NCBI GenBank assembly: GCA_964019165.1
Contig: OZ025278.1
Coordinates: 10,997,528 to 11,061,527 of the forward strand
Length of the DNA stretch: 64,000 bases
Reading direction: 5' to 3'
Source: Mastigias papua
Lineage: Eukaryota; Cnidaria; Scyphozoa; Rhizostomeae; Mastigiidae
In this document: positions 1 through 63,653 of the stretch, one piece after another
Position numbering within the stretch: position 1 is the first letter of the stretch
Layout of the letters: each line of letters begins with the position of its first letter
Notes under the pieces: generated by a model
What the model was told of the DNA's origin: nothing
Database searches by the model: none
The model's input: the letters and a program-made list of their open reading frames with translations, nothing else
Position numbers and translations under genes: made by a program

Positions 1-271
1 GGCTTGGGGGGGGGGATGGATGAACCCCGATTGTACAGTATATACATGCTTTTGCTATAAGGAACCATTTATAAGGAAGCTACTTGTAGAATGCCGAAAT
101 ATTTAAAGAGCTTATACTAACGAAAAATTCCCTTCGGAACTTTTCAAATTAAACAAATTATAACACCACATAGCCTTTTATAATATATTGTTACTGGGGG
201 GGGGGGGCAAACTCTCAAAAAGGGACGTGATACCAGGACAAAAAGCCTAATTTGAAATAAGGTTGATATAC

Positions 272-731
272 ACGCTTTTTTTTATAAGGAACCACTTTAT
301 AAGGAGCCTACATGTAGAAGGCCGAAATATTTAAAGAACTTATACTACTATAGGAAAAATCCCTAAGGAACTTCTCATTTTCAAATTCCGAGTGCTGTAC
401 TCAGATACAAGTGAAGATTACAATACAATAGATGATATCAAAATTTTGATAACAATGGAATAGACATGATACTTCTTGATTGAAATTATGCTTTTGCATA
501 TATAGAACTTATTTCCTGTCGCATTTGTACTTTTGAGGTTGAGTTCTAGCCATAATTAAAGGTAAAATTGAGAATTTCAATGTTTTTCTAGTGTCTGTGC
601 CATTCTGTGGCACTCTATGTGCAGTGAAAATTAAGGAACTATTAAGGAACTTTTAGTACTAGAATTTGATAAAAAGAGGTCCGAAAATAAGGAACTTTTA
701 GAACTAGGCAGGTTCCTTATAAAAAAGCGTA
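272..731. mobile_element. MITE family R1, copy b (full length)
   Basis: Bounded by inverted termini: the left begins ACGCTTTTTTTTATAAGGAA and the right end is its complement, TTCCTTATAAAAAAGCGT. The core TAAGGAAC is repeated inside, for example AATTAAGGAACTATTAAGGA and AAAATAAGGAACTTTTAG. No protein is encoded. A truncated copy a lies at about 44-165, sharing TATAAGGAACC and GTAGAATGCCGAAATATTTA. Superfamily unassigned. Confidence 0.75.
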
Positions 732-1610
732 TATGTGATATATTGAAACAATGTTCATAACTATCACGTTTTGATGTAAAAAAGTTTGGAGATGAAATCT
801 CTAGTTTTGTAATTGTTACAATAATGTACTGTGTAAGAAATTGTGGTGCTGCCTCGTTTTCAATTTATTTATCCTTTTTATTTTTCGTTTATTTGTTGCA
901 AGCGGGGGTTGATGGTTGGTGGCTGAGGTTGTTGTTTCTATTTGTGGTTGTTGTTTTATTGGTTTTAATTTGTTGATTGAAGTCAGTGTTCGGTGTATGA
1001 GAGTTGAGGCAAGAAGCATTGTGGATAACCTATGGATAGAACCGTGAATTACTGAAAGATACAAGAACAAGGAGACGACAATAAAGACGAAGAAGACGAC
1101 GACGACTGAAGAACAAGTACCACTGAACATTATTTCATTTTTTCTTGGATAATCGGACCCTTTGGATTGTTAGTCGATTTTTATATTCTTTTGTTTTTAT
1201 TGAATTTAATACAGTCCTCTTGAGCGAAAAACCAGCGATATTTCTCACATACTGTTCGTGCATTACACAGTTTCCTAATGTTGTGCATAAATGTTATTCA
1301 TTCTTTTGCCGATGAAACTAGAGGGGTCCCATTCATTGCAACACTATGACAGAGGTAGTTGTTTGACAACAAAGCTGAGAACCTATACAAAAAGGGATAT
1401 TTTCTGGGGTCAAAAAACTCTTCACTCGGGGGGCAAAGTTGAGAACTGGGGGGATTTGCCCCCCCCCAGTTTGTAAGTTAAAAAGGCCCTGTAACACCAA
1501 ACAATCAAGAATTTGGAAGCCCGTTTTCATTCACTTACCACCAAAAATCAGCATGGATTGTTTGCTGTGCGTGTGTCAAGTGTTTGATTCTTCATTCGCC
1601 TAGAGTTATG

Positions 1611-2065
1611 CATGCTTTTTTTTATAAGGAACCACTTTATAAGGAACCTACATGTAGAAGGCCGAAATATTTAAAGAACTTATACTACTAAAGGAAAAAT
1701 CCCTAAGGAACTCTTCATTTTCAAATTCCGAGTGCTGCACTCAGATCAAAGTGACGATTACATTACATTGGATTATATCAATGAATAGACATGATACTTC
1801 TTGATTGAAATTATGCTTTTGCATATATAGAACTTATTTCCTGTCGCATTTGTACTTTTGAGGTTGAGTTCTAGCCATAATTAAAGGTAACATTGAGAAT
1901 TTCAATGCTTTTCTAGTGTCTGTGCCATTTTGCGGCACTCTATGTGCAGTGAAAAATAAGGAACTATTAAGGAACTCTTAGTACTAGAATTTGATAAAAA
2001 GAGGTCCGAAAATAAGGAACTTTTAGAACTAGGCCTTTAGCTAGGTTCCTTATAAAAAAAAGCGT
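1611..2065. mobile_element. MITE family R1, copy c (full length)
   Basis: Close relative of the 272-731 copy in the same orientation, with the same termini and internal order (CCGAGTGCTGCACTCAGAT, TGCATATATAGAACTTATTT, GCACTCTATGTGCAGTG). It is followed directly at 2066-2220 by a fragment of another copy, so copies are packed or nested head to tail. Confidence 0.75.
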
Positions 2066-2220
2066 GTAGCCAATAGTAAAGGCAAAATTCAGAATTTCAA
2101 TGTTGTACTGGTATCGGTACCATTTATATGGTAGTAAATGTGGAGTGAAAATTAAGGAACTATTAAGGAACTTCTACAATTTGACAAGTGGAGGTCCAAA
2201 AATAAGGAATTTGTAACTAC

Positions 2221-2650
2221 GCGATTTTCTACAAGGAACCACTTTATAAGGAAGCTATATGTAGAATGCCAAAGTATCTAAAGAACTTATACTACTAATG
2301 GAAAATTCCGTAAGGAACTTTTCAATTTGGAAAACGTTTATAACAGCAAACAATAAAGAATTAAGAAACAAGTTCCATTTATTTGCAGCCAAAATCAGCA
2401 TAGATTGCATGCTATGCTTGTGTCAAGTGCTTGATGTTTCATTGGTCTTAACTTATAGCTAAAATTTTGAGGCAAAATTCAGAACTTCCATGATTACTTG
2501 TGTCTGTACCATATATATGGCACTGAATGTGGAGTGACAATTAAGGACTAACAAGGAACTTTTAGTACTACAATTTGATCATTGGAGGTCCAAAAATAAG
2601 GAACTTTTGGAACTAGGCCTTGGGCTAGGTTCCTTATAAAAAAAGCTTGT
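2221..2650. mobile_element. MITE family R1, copy d (diverged)
   Basis: Starts TTTTCTACAAGGAACCACTT and ends GGTTCCTTATAAAAAAAGCT. The interior carries several AAGGAAC repeats and matches copies b and c in order, but with more substitutions, so it is an older copy. Confidence 0.65.
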
Positions 2651-2988
2651 AGAAGCTGCTGGTGAACTAAATAATGTTTGTTCGAGAATCGTCATAAGCA
2701 TTTATAACATATTTGGAAAAGATTTGGGCGAATCGAGCTTATTACATATTAAAATAGTTGAGAACATTGTGCCAGGAGAAGTACAGCACACAATTCTATT
2801 GAAATCAAGGGTGCATTTGACTAAAGTCAAATTGGTAGCCACATATGCTGAGCACTGGCGTAGTGAGTGCCCTCCATAGCTGGGGGATGTAAAGCAGTAA
2901 CCTATCAACAGAAACCTTAGCAAGACTGGAGATTTCAGGCCCGTAGCCAAGGGGGGCCTGGGGAGGCAAGGCCCTCCTAGGCTTACGA

Positions 2989-3144
<156 letters not shown>

Positions 3145-4243
3145 ATATATATAATATCTATTGGCTGTGCCCCCTTTGCGAATTCAAGCTGGCTACGGGC
3201 CTTGGCGATTTACCGCCAGGACCACCCTTTTATTGTCACTACTTGCTTAGATATTCACATCTATGAATCACGAGGAACTTTACACTCATTTGCAGGGCTC
3301 AGTGATTACAAGTGGAGGTAGATAATACCTTTTGGTGACATACAGTAGGAGGCCCCACTGTGGTTGGGTCCGACGCAATGGAAAAAACTGAAATCATAGC
3401 TTCTAGAATGGATTAAACACCATCTCCCATACTAAACTTTGACAAATCAGATTTACTGACTAAGATGTACCGGTCAGGCTTCAAAGTTAGGGGAGTGTTG
3501 CAATGCTGAGGCATATAATCTAGCTTATTATAATTGCTTAAATTTTTACATTAAGTGTTTAATTTTTTCAACAAGCATTTCTAACAATTTACAACGAGGA
3601 AACCACAGAGGAATAACTATGAAGCCCAAGGGATATACCTATTTTATGTATTTCTGTCAGGTCAAGCTGTAGAATTGCATGTTGTTATTCGAAATGATAT
3701 ACTTGCTGTTTCTACCTTGTTTGTCTCTGGCTATTTTCTTCCATGCAATTCTATACATCTTCTGTTCTACATTTGCCACCCAACCAAACTGCAGCAAAAA
3801 CGAAATGACAAAACAATGAATTGCAAGAAGGAGATTCATATTAAACATAAATTAACGCCATTTCGATGGTAATGGTTCTCTTGCCATATATCGGATAGGT
3901 AAACGTTTCTCTTCTTTAAGAAACAAACTCTCCATCTTCTTTAGCCGGGACGTCGTAATATTTTGTCAAATCCAGCTTTAACTTTTTTAAGTGTTCTGCA
4001 AAACACTCTAGTTCTCCGACAACAGCAACAACCTAGATGAGGCAACTATGAGACGGAAAATAGAATGTTCCAGCTTTGTGAAGTAGGTATGCAATTGAGT
4101 TGTGAATTGGGCAGGAATTCGCAGCCAAATCGGGAAAATCAATGTTTCAATTGACATCATGAACCTAACGTTCTTTCGTATAGTGCAAAGGTGGCCAAAT
4201 TCATCTAGTATAAGGATCGCATTCAAAAGCATTCAGACGACTG

Positions 4244-4515
4244 CAGGCGCGTAGCTAAGAAGATATGAGGGCAGGGTTCTAATCAGCAACAAATAAAACA
4301 CTAAACACTTTCTAAAGATAATGTACCTTCAAATCATATTTTGTCAGATCTAGAAGTAAAAGAAATCGTCCGGGAGTTTTCAGGATTTCGTTGCTTTCAA
4401 GTGCAATAAAGACTAGAAGCAGGTCTCCTTAGCAAAAGTGCATTATAAAGTTGCAAAATTCCCCAAGAAAAATTATACTTTTAACTTTTTGAGGAAAAGG
4501 GCAGGGGTCTAGACC
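4244..4515. mobile_element. hAT-like MITE copy 1
   Basis: Begins CAGGCGCGTAGCTAAG, a hAT-style terminus. Shares its interior (GGATTTCGTTGCTTTCAAG, AACTTTTTGAGGAAAA) with the element at 45730-46007. Non-coding; the right end is less clear. Confidence 0.5.
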
Positions 4516-5272
4516 TGGATTAAGGGCTGCAAGATAATAGGTTTAATGTATCTGTGAATCTTGTTTGGCGCGCTGAGGAGCACATCGAGTAAGAACGGAC
4601 AGAAATTATCCACAACAGAACAACAGAACTCTACTCTTTTTATATCCTCCTTATAATACGTCACTGTCTGGGTCTTAAGTGTCCTAGAGACTGGTCTCTC
4701 GTTCAATCAAAAAATGTCAGTTCATATATGTCCATAAACAATACAAGCACAATAGACAAAATTGATGTAAAAATTTCTCTTACATCGCTCAACTTTGTTA
4801 CAATGAACCCTGAGACTGTCCATGAAAAACTTTCGAATTCATATTTATGTAGTCAATGTTAGTTAATAGTAAATCTGCTCCCGTCTTAGTCTAGAGAATA
4901 TTTTCCTCAATATCAATCGCCATAAATATGCTTCTCAAGCAGCAAATCAAGTGTCAAAGAGACGCATATGGCCCGCGAGCTGCGTGTCGGCCCCGCGAGG
5001 TGCAGTGAGTGCAAAAAAGAACATCTCAAAGAATGAGGTTTTTTCAAATTTACATATGAATTTCTGCCTGCCTGTATTTCTCATTTCTTATAAATCTTTG
5101 CCTGCTATTAGCCTCGCGTCTCTTATACATGTCTCTTACAGAAACATATACCTCTATGCGAGTAGAAATAAAATGGTTAATTAGCCTGAAGGAACATTTA
5201 CAATAGCATTGGTAGTTTGCAAAATTCTTCAGTGTACTGCCAAAATCAAATACACGTTAACGTAAACAATAG

Positions 5273-27329
<22,057 letters not shown>

Positions 27330-29585
27330 TTTTAATTTCCTTTCTAGTCCAATCACTATCTTTAGTTTTCAATGAATCAGATTGAGTTAATCGTTAACAA
27401 GTTATATTAACTTTTACCTCCCTTCCATACTCGTTTCTATAATTCTCAATACGAGGCAACCTTATATATCATTGGTTCTGAGAAACCAAGGAGAAAATAA
27501 GCACATGGTACAATATGGCATCCAGGAAGTGGAAATAAATTTCAAATTGCTGATAGTTGATTCAATGAAGAACATTTGACGATATTACCGCTACACTGGA
27601 AAAATAACTTTCCTTCGTGTTGCATTCATGGGCGAAGCTTCATTGTTTTCATTAGGGGAGTGTCAAGTACAGATGTCTGACTTAAAAGTGTGGTTTGCTT
27701 GATATGAGAGCATGTCAGGCCAAAACAATTAAACACAAGCCAGAAAGATGATGGAAAACACTGTGAAACAGTTACTTCTGTTCGTTTTCTATACATTTAA
27801 TAATACTCTGGGGGCAAAAGCAACAATAAATGAGCTACTTAACTGAAATTCCTCAGAACTGACCAACTCGTATACTAGGTGCCATAACAATTGTCTGAAA
27901 CATCGACTATTTTGATCACTGGGAGAAAGGGGTGTTGCACCCCACTAGTTTTGTCCCCTGGTCGTGTTAAATTTGGCAACACATGCAATTAAATCTCGCA
28001 CTCCATCTGTCATTGCTTAAGAACACTTGAAACCAGTGGTGGGATTCAAATATTTTAGGAACAGGTTCTATCTTAACGTGTGGGGTGCATTGTAAATTTT
28101 TTTTATCAAAGTGTCACGTTTTCCAAGATTTTAGTAACCGGTTCGCAAACAGTGTGACTGTCTAGGAACCGGTTCGCGCGAACCGGTGCGAACCGGCTGA
28201 ATCCCACTACTGCTTGAAACATTCAGTACCTTGAATGAATTTTAGTTTCCCTTCGTTTTAGTTCCTTGCAGAATGTATGCACGATGACTCTAACATTCAA
28301 TCGATAACGTATTATAAACTACAATGCTACCCTCTTCCAAAACAGGGTATGGGAACAATTAATATTTGTTATGGTTGTGATGCATTTGCCATCTCAACAA
28401 ATGCAGCATAGTTATTAGCAAAAATTTAATGGAATTTTTGACCCAATTACTGATCATGAAACTACACACTCTACAAGACACTCTGGGCTACTAATTGTGA
28501 TCATAAAAGCATGGGAAAGTGAGACAAGAGAAAAAAAGGGGGAACTTCTTCAAAGTGCTCATTTTCTAATCCTATAGTACCCATCTATATGATGAAAAGC
28601 ATCTCAACTACATCATAAATATAAGAACTAACTTGTACAGTATCCAGCGTGTAAATACAAAACAATATAATTTTGAAATCAAATTTAGTGTCAATTGCTA
28701 GATACAATTATATTGATGAAATGTTGAACAATGGATGCAAGCTAATTGACTGCCACAATCAGAATCAGAAGCTTAGAATATCTTCCCTAATCTTACAAAG
28801 CTATCAAAAAGCTAGAAGACCTAGGACAAAATGTACACTCCAAGCAAGCAAAGACTACACAGCTATTAATATAGGTAGCAATATAGCTTATAATCATTTC
28901 CTAGTACAAAGTCAGCTCTATCCTTTCTTATTCTCTTTAACTAATCTATGAAAAAAATACAATTTATGATTTGCATGTGTGAAGTATGTTAACAATTAAA
29001 CTGCATTCAAGCAATCCACATTAATGCTCAAAAGGCACGACTAATCCAAAAGGAAGACTTAAATGTCTTCCCAATGGTTTTGAAATGATATCTGGACAAT
29101 ACCAGAGAATAACTGACAGAAAACTAAGCCCACCATATAACAATGGTCTGGCTGAGTGGAGAAAATCCAGCAATAGTTCTTAAAAGCTTACATTATCTAA
29201 GGCAGTCTATACAACATCACTTAGGCCACAAAAATGTAACAGAACAGTGCATGTATCACATCACCAAAAAAGATTTTTAAAAAGAAAGCACTGTCAAAAG
29301 GATATGTGCCTTTCAAACAATTAGGTGAAAATCTGAGACAGCACAACACTGGTTCAACTTCTACAGTGCCCATTAAACAATTGTCTGGTATCAAGCAATA
29401 ACACAAAACAACAAACCAACAGTTCACTCTCAAATCAATGAGAGGAATAAACACATTTTTTTGCTATAGCATACTACCATAGAATAAGGAGATGGCAGAT
29501 GGGATGGGCAACTCACTGCCTTCTGGCTGATACTTTTTGAGTGCACATGTGGATGTATAGGAAGCCTGCTTATGACATTCAGAAA
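27330..29585. other. Intergenic region between PREP start and small gene
   Basis: The segment around PREP exon 1 (about 27230-27310) is locally CpG-rich, which would fit an unmethylated promoter, but no TATA or initiator stands out. 27655-27920 resembles 34440-34690 and is an unclassified dispersed repeat. A hAT MITE is at 28034-28212. Otherwise nothing recognisable. Confidence 0.55.
28034..28212. mobile_element. hAT MITE with 8-bp target duplication
   Basis: A 179-bp element starting CAGTGGTGGGATTCA and ending in the near complement TGAATCCCACTACTG, flanked by identical CTTGAAAC at 28026-28033 and 28213-28220. An 8-bp duplication and CAGTG-type ends define the hAT group. The interior repeats GAACCGGTTCGC. 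Confidence 0.88.
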
Positions 29586-32500
29586 CTAAAGAAACTCCTC
29601 ACTGCAGTCATTCACTGTGGCTTGAAAATGACATTCAGCAGGTTTATTTTTCTCCATGTGCTCAAGCTGAAATTTAGAGTTACCAAACATCAATGGTGCT
29701 GACAGAGTTGCCCCTTCTGCTTCATCTTTATTCTGCGATCTTACAAGCATGCACAAAATATCACTTGCAGTCTTGCCATGCATAAATTATCTATATAAGC
29801 ACGATCAAGCAATACATGGGAGGATATTCATTTTGCAGGTAAGAAATGCCATCAACTACGGTGCAAGCATCAAATAGCAGTGCTACAGACAGATAATGCC
29901 ATCAAAACATGCTAAAAATAGCCAGCTGGGACATGCATCTGCAAAATCCTTGGTACCCATTTGTCTATCACTAAAAAATTGGCCAGTGCTACCTAGTCAG
30001 TGAAACAGTCATATTTGGATTGATGACAGCTTTCAGGACTTCTTGATGTGGCACAAAGCCTTTCTGGTATGCTTGTTCGTAGCTTTGGTGGTATGAAAAT
30101 GAATCTTGCATGTCTGCAGCCTGTTCTGTACTGAATGGTGGGACATCATCATACACCTGGGAAGAAGAATTAAAACCCTGGTAACTAACCAATAATAAAT
30201 CATTTAACACAGCAACCTTTGAATAAGCTCTTGGGTTTCTAATAGCAATCAATCACCTGTCAGTATGGAAAAATATGGGACAAAATCAAAGTCAAGACCT
30301 ACTTCAGCACATTTTGTTTGAAGAGGATGGCAGAAACACATCCCATGCCTTCTGATATGAATGAATGAACTGTGCCAAGCAAAATCATGCATTTGCATTC
30401 TGTGCTATTTAGTTATACCTTGCATTTCCTTGATACTACTCAAACCATGCAACTAAACATATAAAGGACTGTGGATCAAGCAGTATAAATCTATGGTATG
30501 ATCTAAATAAGTCAAAAAATTCCCTAGGGAATATTTTAACTAAACTTTCTCTACAAAGAAAACATACTATAAAATCCAGCCTAAGCCTCTGTCTCACAAT
30601 TAATCTCCCACCAATTGAACATGCCTAATCAAATATCAAAGATACTTATGAATTTTGGAACTTTCATTCCTATGAAATAAAATAACAGTACTCTCCAATG
30701 CAGCAATTTCTTATTAGAGATATAGCAAGTACAGTTACTTCTTATTAAACAATCATTAAAATAGATAAAAATATCTTTAACTTTATATGAATTTGTTACT
30801 ATTGAAGGCCTTGGAAATAATAGCTCATGGGATAGGAACAATTCTGCAAATAGGCAAATTTGCTCGGTCCACCTCTATTAGGAATGAAGGAGAAAAATTT
30901 TCCTAATGCAAGCAATTACTTCATTAGATCAACAAATTTTACAGCTAATCTTTTGAATAAATGTGCACAAATTCATATAAAATCTAAAACTAGCAAAAAC
31001 AGAGATACCTAATGTCAAAACTCTGAGGATGTTAATGCCAATGGGTTATAGCATGATTATAGACCAAAAGACAAACCAGTCATTAAATGGTATGCAACCA
31101 GTGTAAAAAACTACGTACTTGCCATGACCAAAATGATAAGGATGAATGCAGGAAGATGACACCAAGAATGAAGCTTGCAGCGAATATAAAAAAGAAATGC
31201 ACCAGCAGGTAATTCTCCATGGTTCTAGGATTAAAATGTTATACATATATATCAACAATCATAAAAAATATAACATGCAAATCTGGCAATAGTTAAAAGT
31301 TCCTTCTATCCAACAAGATGCAATCACGAGAGAAAAATTAAGTTCAATTTTAAATCATCAGCAATTACATCAATGTAAAAATCTACAATAGTTTGGGGTT
31401 ATATCTGAAGTTCCAAAATGAAAACAAAATTGCTTCAAAACTGACTGCATGCATAATTCAGTACTTGTTGGTAATATAAAATTTATAAGACTAATTCCAA
31501 ACACTGTTGATAAAATGAAGCAGCAGAGTATGAGAAGAATGGAGTTCAATGGATTTTCAATTTCAGACAACTAATGGAACACTATGAATTGGCTTAGTAT
31601 AATACACTTATTTAGCTGAAAGTGTAGCTATAGATATGAAAACAAAACATAAGATTGAATGAGAAGTTTCTGGAGGGATTGAATCAGAAGCCTATGGAGG
31701 ACTGCAGTTCACAGCCCACTTAAAGAGCTAAAACTATGGAGAGAAAATCATATGGAAATATGAAACACAATAAAAACAAAGAGTGTACAGTATGCTTCCT
31801 TTCTACCGTCATTGGAACAAGCAATAATGCATCAACAATATTGCAGCCATTCTCAACCATAATCAGTATCATTAGGATTCAGGTCATTGGTTGGTGCTAC
31901 ATTGGCTAAAAATATCAATTATCTCTCTTGACCTCGTCTCTGTCTACTAAGAGCTGGTTGTCATTATACAGCACTAGCAGCTCTAACAAAATCCTGGCGG
32001 CACCTCTTGAGAACACTTGCCAAAATATAACGTGAGACAAAACCACAGATATCCAGAACATCTGTTCACCACGTCGCCAGTTTCAAAAACTGTCTCTTTC
32101 TTTCCAACGAATATCACGTTGAAAAACATTTTCTCATGGTTTCTCATCTTGGTTATTTCATGTAAAACAAAGGCAGGGCCATAAACATACGTTCTTCGCC
32201 GATGTAGGTACTTACAACTCTATGAAATATAGCTAGTAGACAAATACAATTGAGTTGCATGAAATATGGCTTGCATGATAGCAAACAAAGAGCACATACG
32301 TCGGCATATGAAAATTGCAACTATGTGTGACCATTGGCAAGGTGATACCTTAAAGCAGCGTAAAATATCAGATAAAGTGATAATCGCAATTAATAACTTG
32401 TATCCACAACGAACTCTGAGCTCAGGCTTATAATTAGCAAGTATCAAGTATCAAACTGAACAATGCGACATTAAATTTAAAACAAAATATCGGTAGTGCT

Positions 32501-32892
32501 GAACGCTGAATGCTTGAAGAAATGAGGAAGTTCTTTACAAACTCCTCAAAAAACTATCTTGTTTTAGCATAGTAGGAAACGAACTGGCCTAAAAATGCTA
32601 AGAATGTTGCTACACGTTTTACAAGCTACTAGCCAATATTTCTTTCACTGTGTCCCACAGTCGCCTAGCACTTATTACTATAGAAGAACATTGCCAGCAG
32701 TCATTAACCCAAGTCATTCACTTACGATATGCATGGTTCTGATAGCTGGGGCTTTTGCAATGCAGTGTCTTCTTGGCCTTCTTGTTGTTCAGTTTCATTT
32801 GTCAACATCGTGGATGTCCTCTCATTCACCGCTGGGTTTCGTTCATTATCTGCATCGTTGTCTTCACGAGAATACTTCACAGACGTAGCCAT
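29586..32892 (-). CDS. Uncharacterised single-pass membrane protein, 4 predicted exons
   Basis: I do not recognise this gene. Predicted exons are 32892-32726, 31224-31119, 30156-29993 and 29739-29586. Their phases (0/2, 2/0, 0/2, 2/stop) fit, giving 591 nt and 196 residues. Residues 1-56 are acidic and polar, starting MATSVKYSRED. Residues about 60-90 form a hydrophobic segment (HFFFIFAASFILGVIFLH) followed by a Trp-rich edge, and the remaining 100 or so residues are polar (YDDVPPFSTEQ, QSYEQAYQKGF). There is no signal peptide at the very start, so a signal-anchor orientation is likely. All four introns/ends use GT-AG; the exon 3 donor is GTAGCA. If exon 3 is not spliced, a stop follows at once and the protein is 51 residues shorter. 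The gene sits between PREP and UBR5 on the same strand in very CpG-poor DNA. Exon 1 is the firmest; the whole model needs transcript support. Confidence 0.5.
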
Positions 32893-35481
32893 TTCGTCAG
32901 CGATTGCAATGGCTACTCCTACATGCCACAATATGATATCTTTCACAAACGTAAGACACTGTCTTGAACGAACGTCCAGACACGTTGCGTTTCGAAATGT
33001 GAACACCTCCCCCAGTGTTGTCGATAATGACGAGTTGTCAACAACTTGGCCTACATTGTCACAAATATTTGAAATTCATCATTAAATATCGATTATGTTA
33101 TGCCATGCGTAACATTGATAATGCTTCTTTTCAGTATGTGAAATAATACTACGTAAACAAAAGCAACTGTTCCTGTGGTTATCGATGCTCATTAACGATA
33201 TCAATTACGTTAAATAGAGATGGGAAACTAAAACTTTTTCAGTCAATATCGTTCCCTGATTCGGTACTGGGTCTTGAACACTTCCTTTAACGTAGGCCTT
33301 CTATATTACGTCTTATTTATATTGTACATTTGAAAAGCATCCACATGATTTTTGTAAATACTTTAAAGTATGAAGTAAAGCCTTTACAATATTTTTCAAG
33401 TTATCCTAAATCTAATAAAGAAAAGCATGCTAAATCTAACTCACCAGTATCGATTTAATGGCTGGATTGACTTGATTATCCTACGGACGACAGGTTACTT
33501 TGGGTCATGAATAGAAGGGATTCAGAATAAAAAGGGGTCGATTTGCATAATCGCAAAGCAGGAGTGACGCTAGAACTGAAAACTTTTGTTTTCTTATTGC
33601 AAAATTGGATGAGTAGCTTGAAAGACTCCAAAGTGATAGGTATGCTTTATTGATTAATAAAACTGTTGCAACAATGTAGCAATGCCAGTCATAAGTGGGG
33701 TAGCGGGGAGGACTGGGAGTATAGGGGCGAAGCCCCCCAGGAAAATTTTTAGGATACATCCTTTCGATTTTAGGGAAACACCCTTTGTGAATTTAATGAT
33801 ATGCCCAATCTACATAGAAAACTGGAGACGATTTAAGTGATATAAGTATGAAAACTTTCATAAATTTTGTAGCATTGTCGGGCAAATATAGACTTTGCAC
33901 AGATCAGTGGCTTCGAAGTCGCAGGCCACAATGTTCAGAAAGAATACCAATGCTGTTAAACAATTGGCTGATGCCAAGGGTTAAAAGTGACAAGCAAAAC
34001 AGCAAAGGACTGATACAAACAATATGCCAAATATCTCGAACTTGAAAATTTTTAGTAATAGCATTCATTCTAATTTAACATTGTGAATATTCTTTTTTTA
34101 TTTTAGTAGCATTGTAATTAGGTTTTTTCCATGGCCCCCTGAAAAGCAGCCACTCTTGGTTGATGGGGCCACCGTGATTAAAAAATTTTAAAATGAAATG
34201 AAATGAATGAATGAACATGCAGTGGAGTAGACATTTCATGAATTTGTTAAAGTACTAGATAAGTTGTCGGGAAATTGTTGGTCCTTCACCCCCTGCCTCC
34301 AAGAAAGCTTCAACGAAAGTATCTGCTGGTATAGAACAGAGAGAGACAAGGTATGACACAGAAGTATCTAGGATACGAGCGGTGTTAAACACGATGCTAG
34401 ACTGGGGGAACTTGACTGTTTTCACCAGTGGGGTGGGGGGAGAGATTGAAGCATAGATGCCTGATGAAGGAGTGTGGTCTGCTTGGTGAGAGGGTATACC
34501 GTGCACGAAAAACGAAAACTGAGCCAAGAAAGATGAGGGGAAGCACTCAAGTCTCTGAATTTTCCATAAACTTCATAATATTCTGGTGCAAAAGCAGCAA
34601 TGAAATTCTCCAGAACTGTCTGGCCAAAACACGAGCAGCCAAATAAAATTAGCCGTAAAAATCCACTTTTTGATCATTGAAGGTTGGTCCACTCCCAGCA
34701 CTCACTGCTTGCTTCAACCCTTGTTTCAACCCTTGTGTCGGAGGACCATCTCTTCCTGCAAGCCAGCTGGCGGTAGACTAAGACAGTTTAAAAATTTACA
34801 AATTTGTCTGCAATCGTAAACTGATTGTAAATGGAGTCCAACGTGTTATACTTCTGTTGGTAAACTTCATTGAAAATTTAGAATACTGTTTACTCAAACA
34901 ACCTGATGTTTGTCATACGATACAAAGTCGTCTAAATCATATTGGCCAATGTTGTCACATGCGAGCAAATACTAGTCAAATCTTACTATGAAACAACGGA
35001 GCATTTACAATTAACGGTTCATACCGCATTACGACGGCAACACCAGGGCCGTACCGAGAGACTTTCTGCAAAAACTCTTTGTACACCGTAAACAGATTGT
35101 GCCCACTGATGCAATACTTCGTATCGACTGCCGACTGAACCTGCCCCAACACCTCTCAATGTAGGGACGGCCTTGAGTAATACCTATACAACATTCATCA
35201 ACACTGTAAATAATCGAATAACTGTGGGGGGGGGCCTCAGTTAGCAATAGATATTGCTCCTATCAAGGGGCGCTTTTTCGGACACGGGTAGCTGTTCGGC
35301 ACGGGGCAGTTATTCGGTCATGTACGGTACGTCGCCTTTTCCTCTGTGCCTCTGCTAGGGAGTTAAATACAAGTTAATCAAACAAAGAAAACCCCAATCT
35401 TTAAACTCAATTCAAAATTTACTCATATCCAAAATTCAGTAAAAACTGATTTAAATGCAGTTACGCTATGTCATCATAATA
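32893..35481. other. Intergenic region between small gene and UBR5 3' end
   Basis: No convincing gene. 34110-34215 looks like a LINE 3' tail (CCATGGCCCCCTGAAAAGC...GATGGGGCCACC then AAATGAAATGAATGAA), and 34440-34690 is a diverged copy of 27655-27920. Short frames seen here lack homology I can recognise. Confidence 0.5.

Positions 35482-63653
<28,172 letters not shown>

Noticed and set aside
31990..32130. 45-residue minus frame beginning MFFNVIFVGKK as an extra exon of the small gene
   Set aside because: It is not needed for phase, has no good splice sites on both sides and no recognisable homology.
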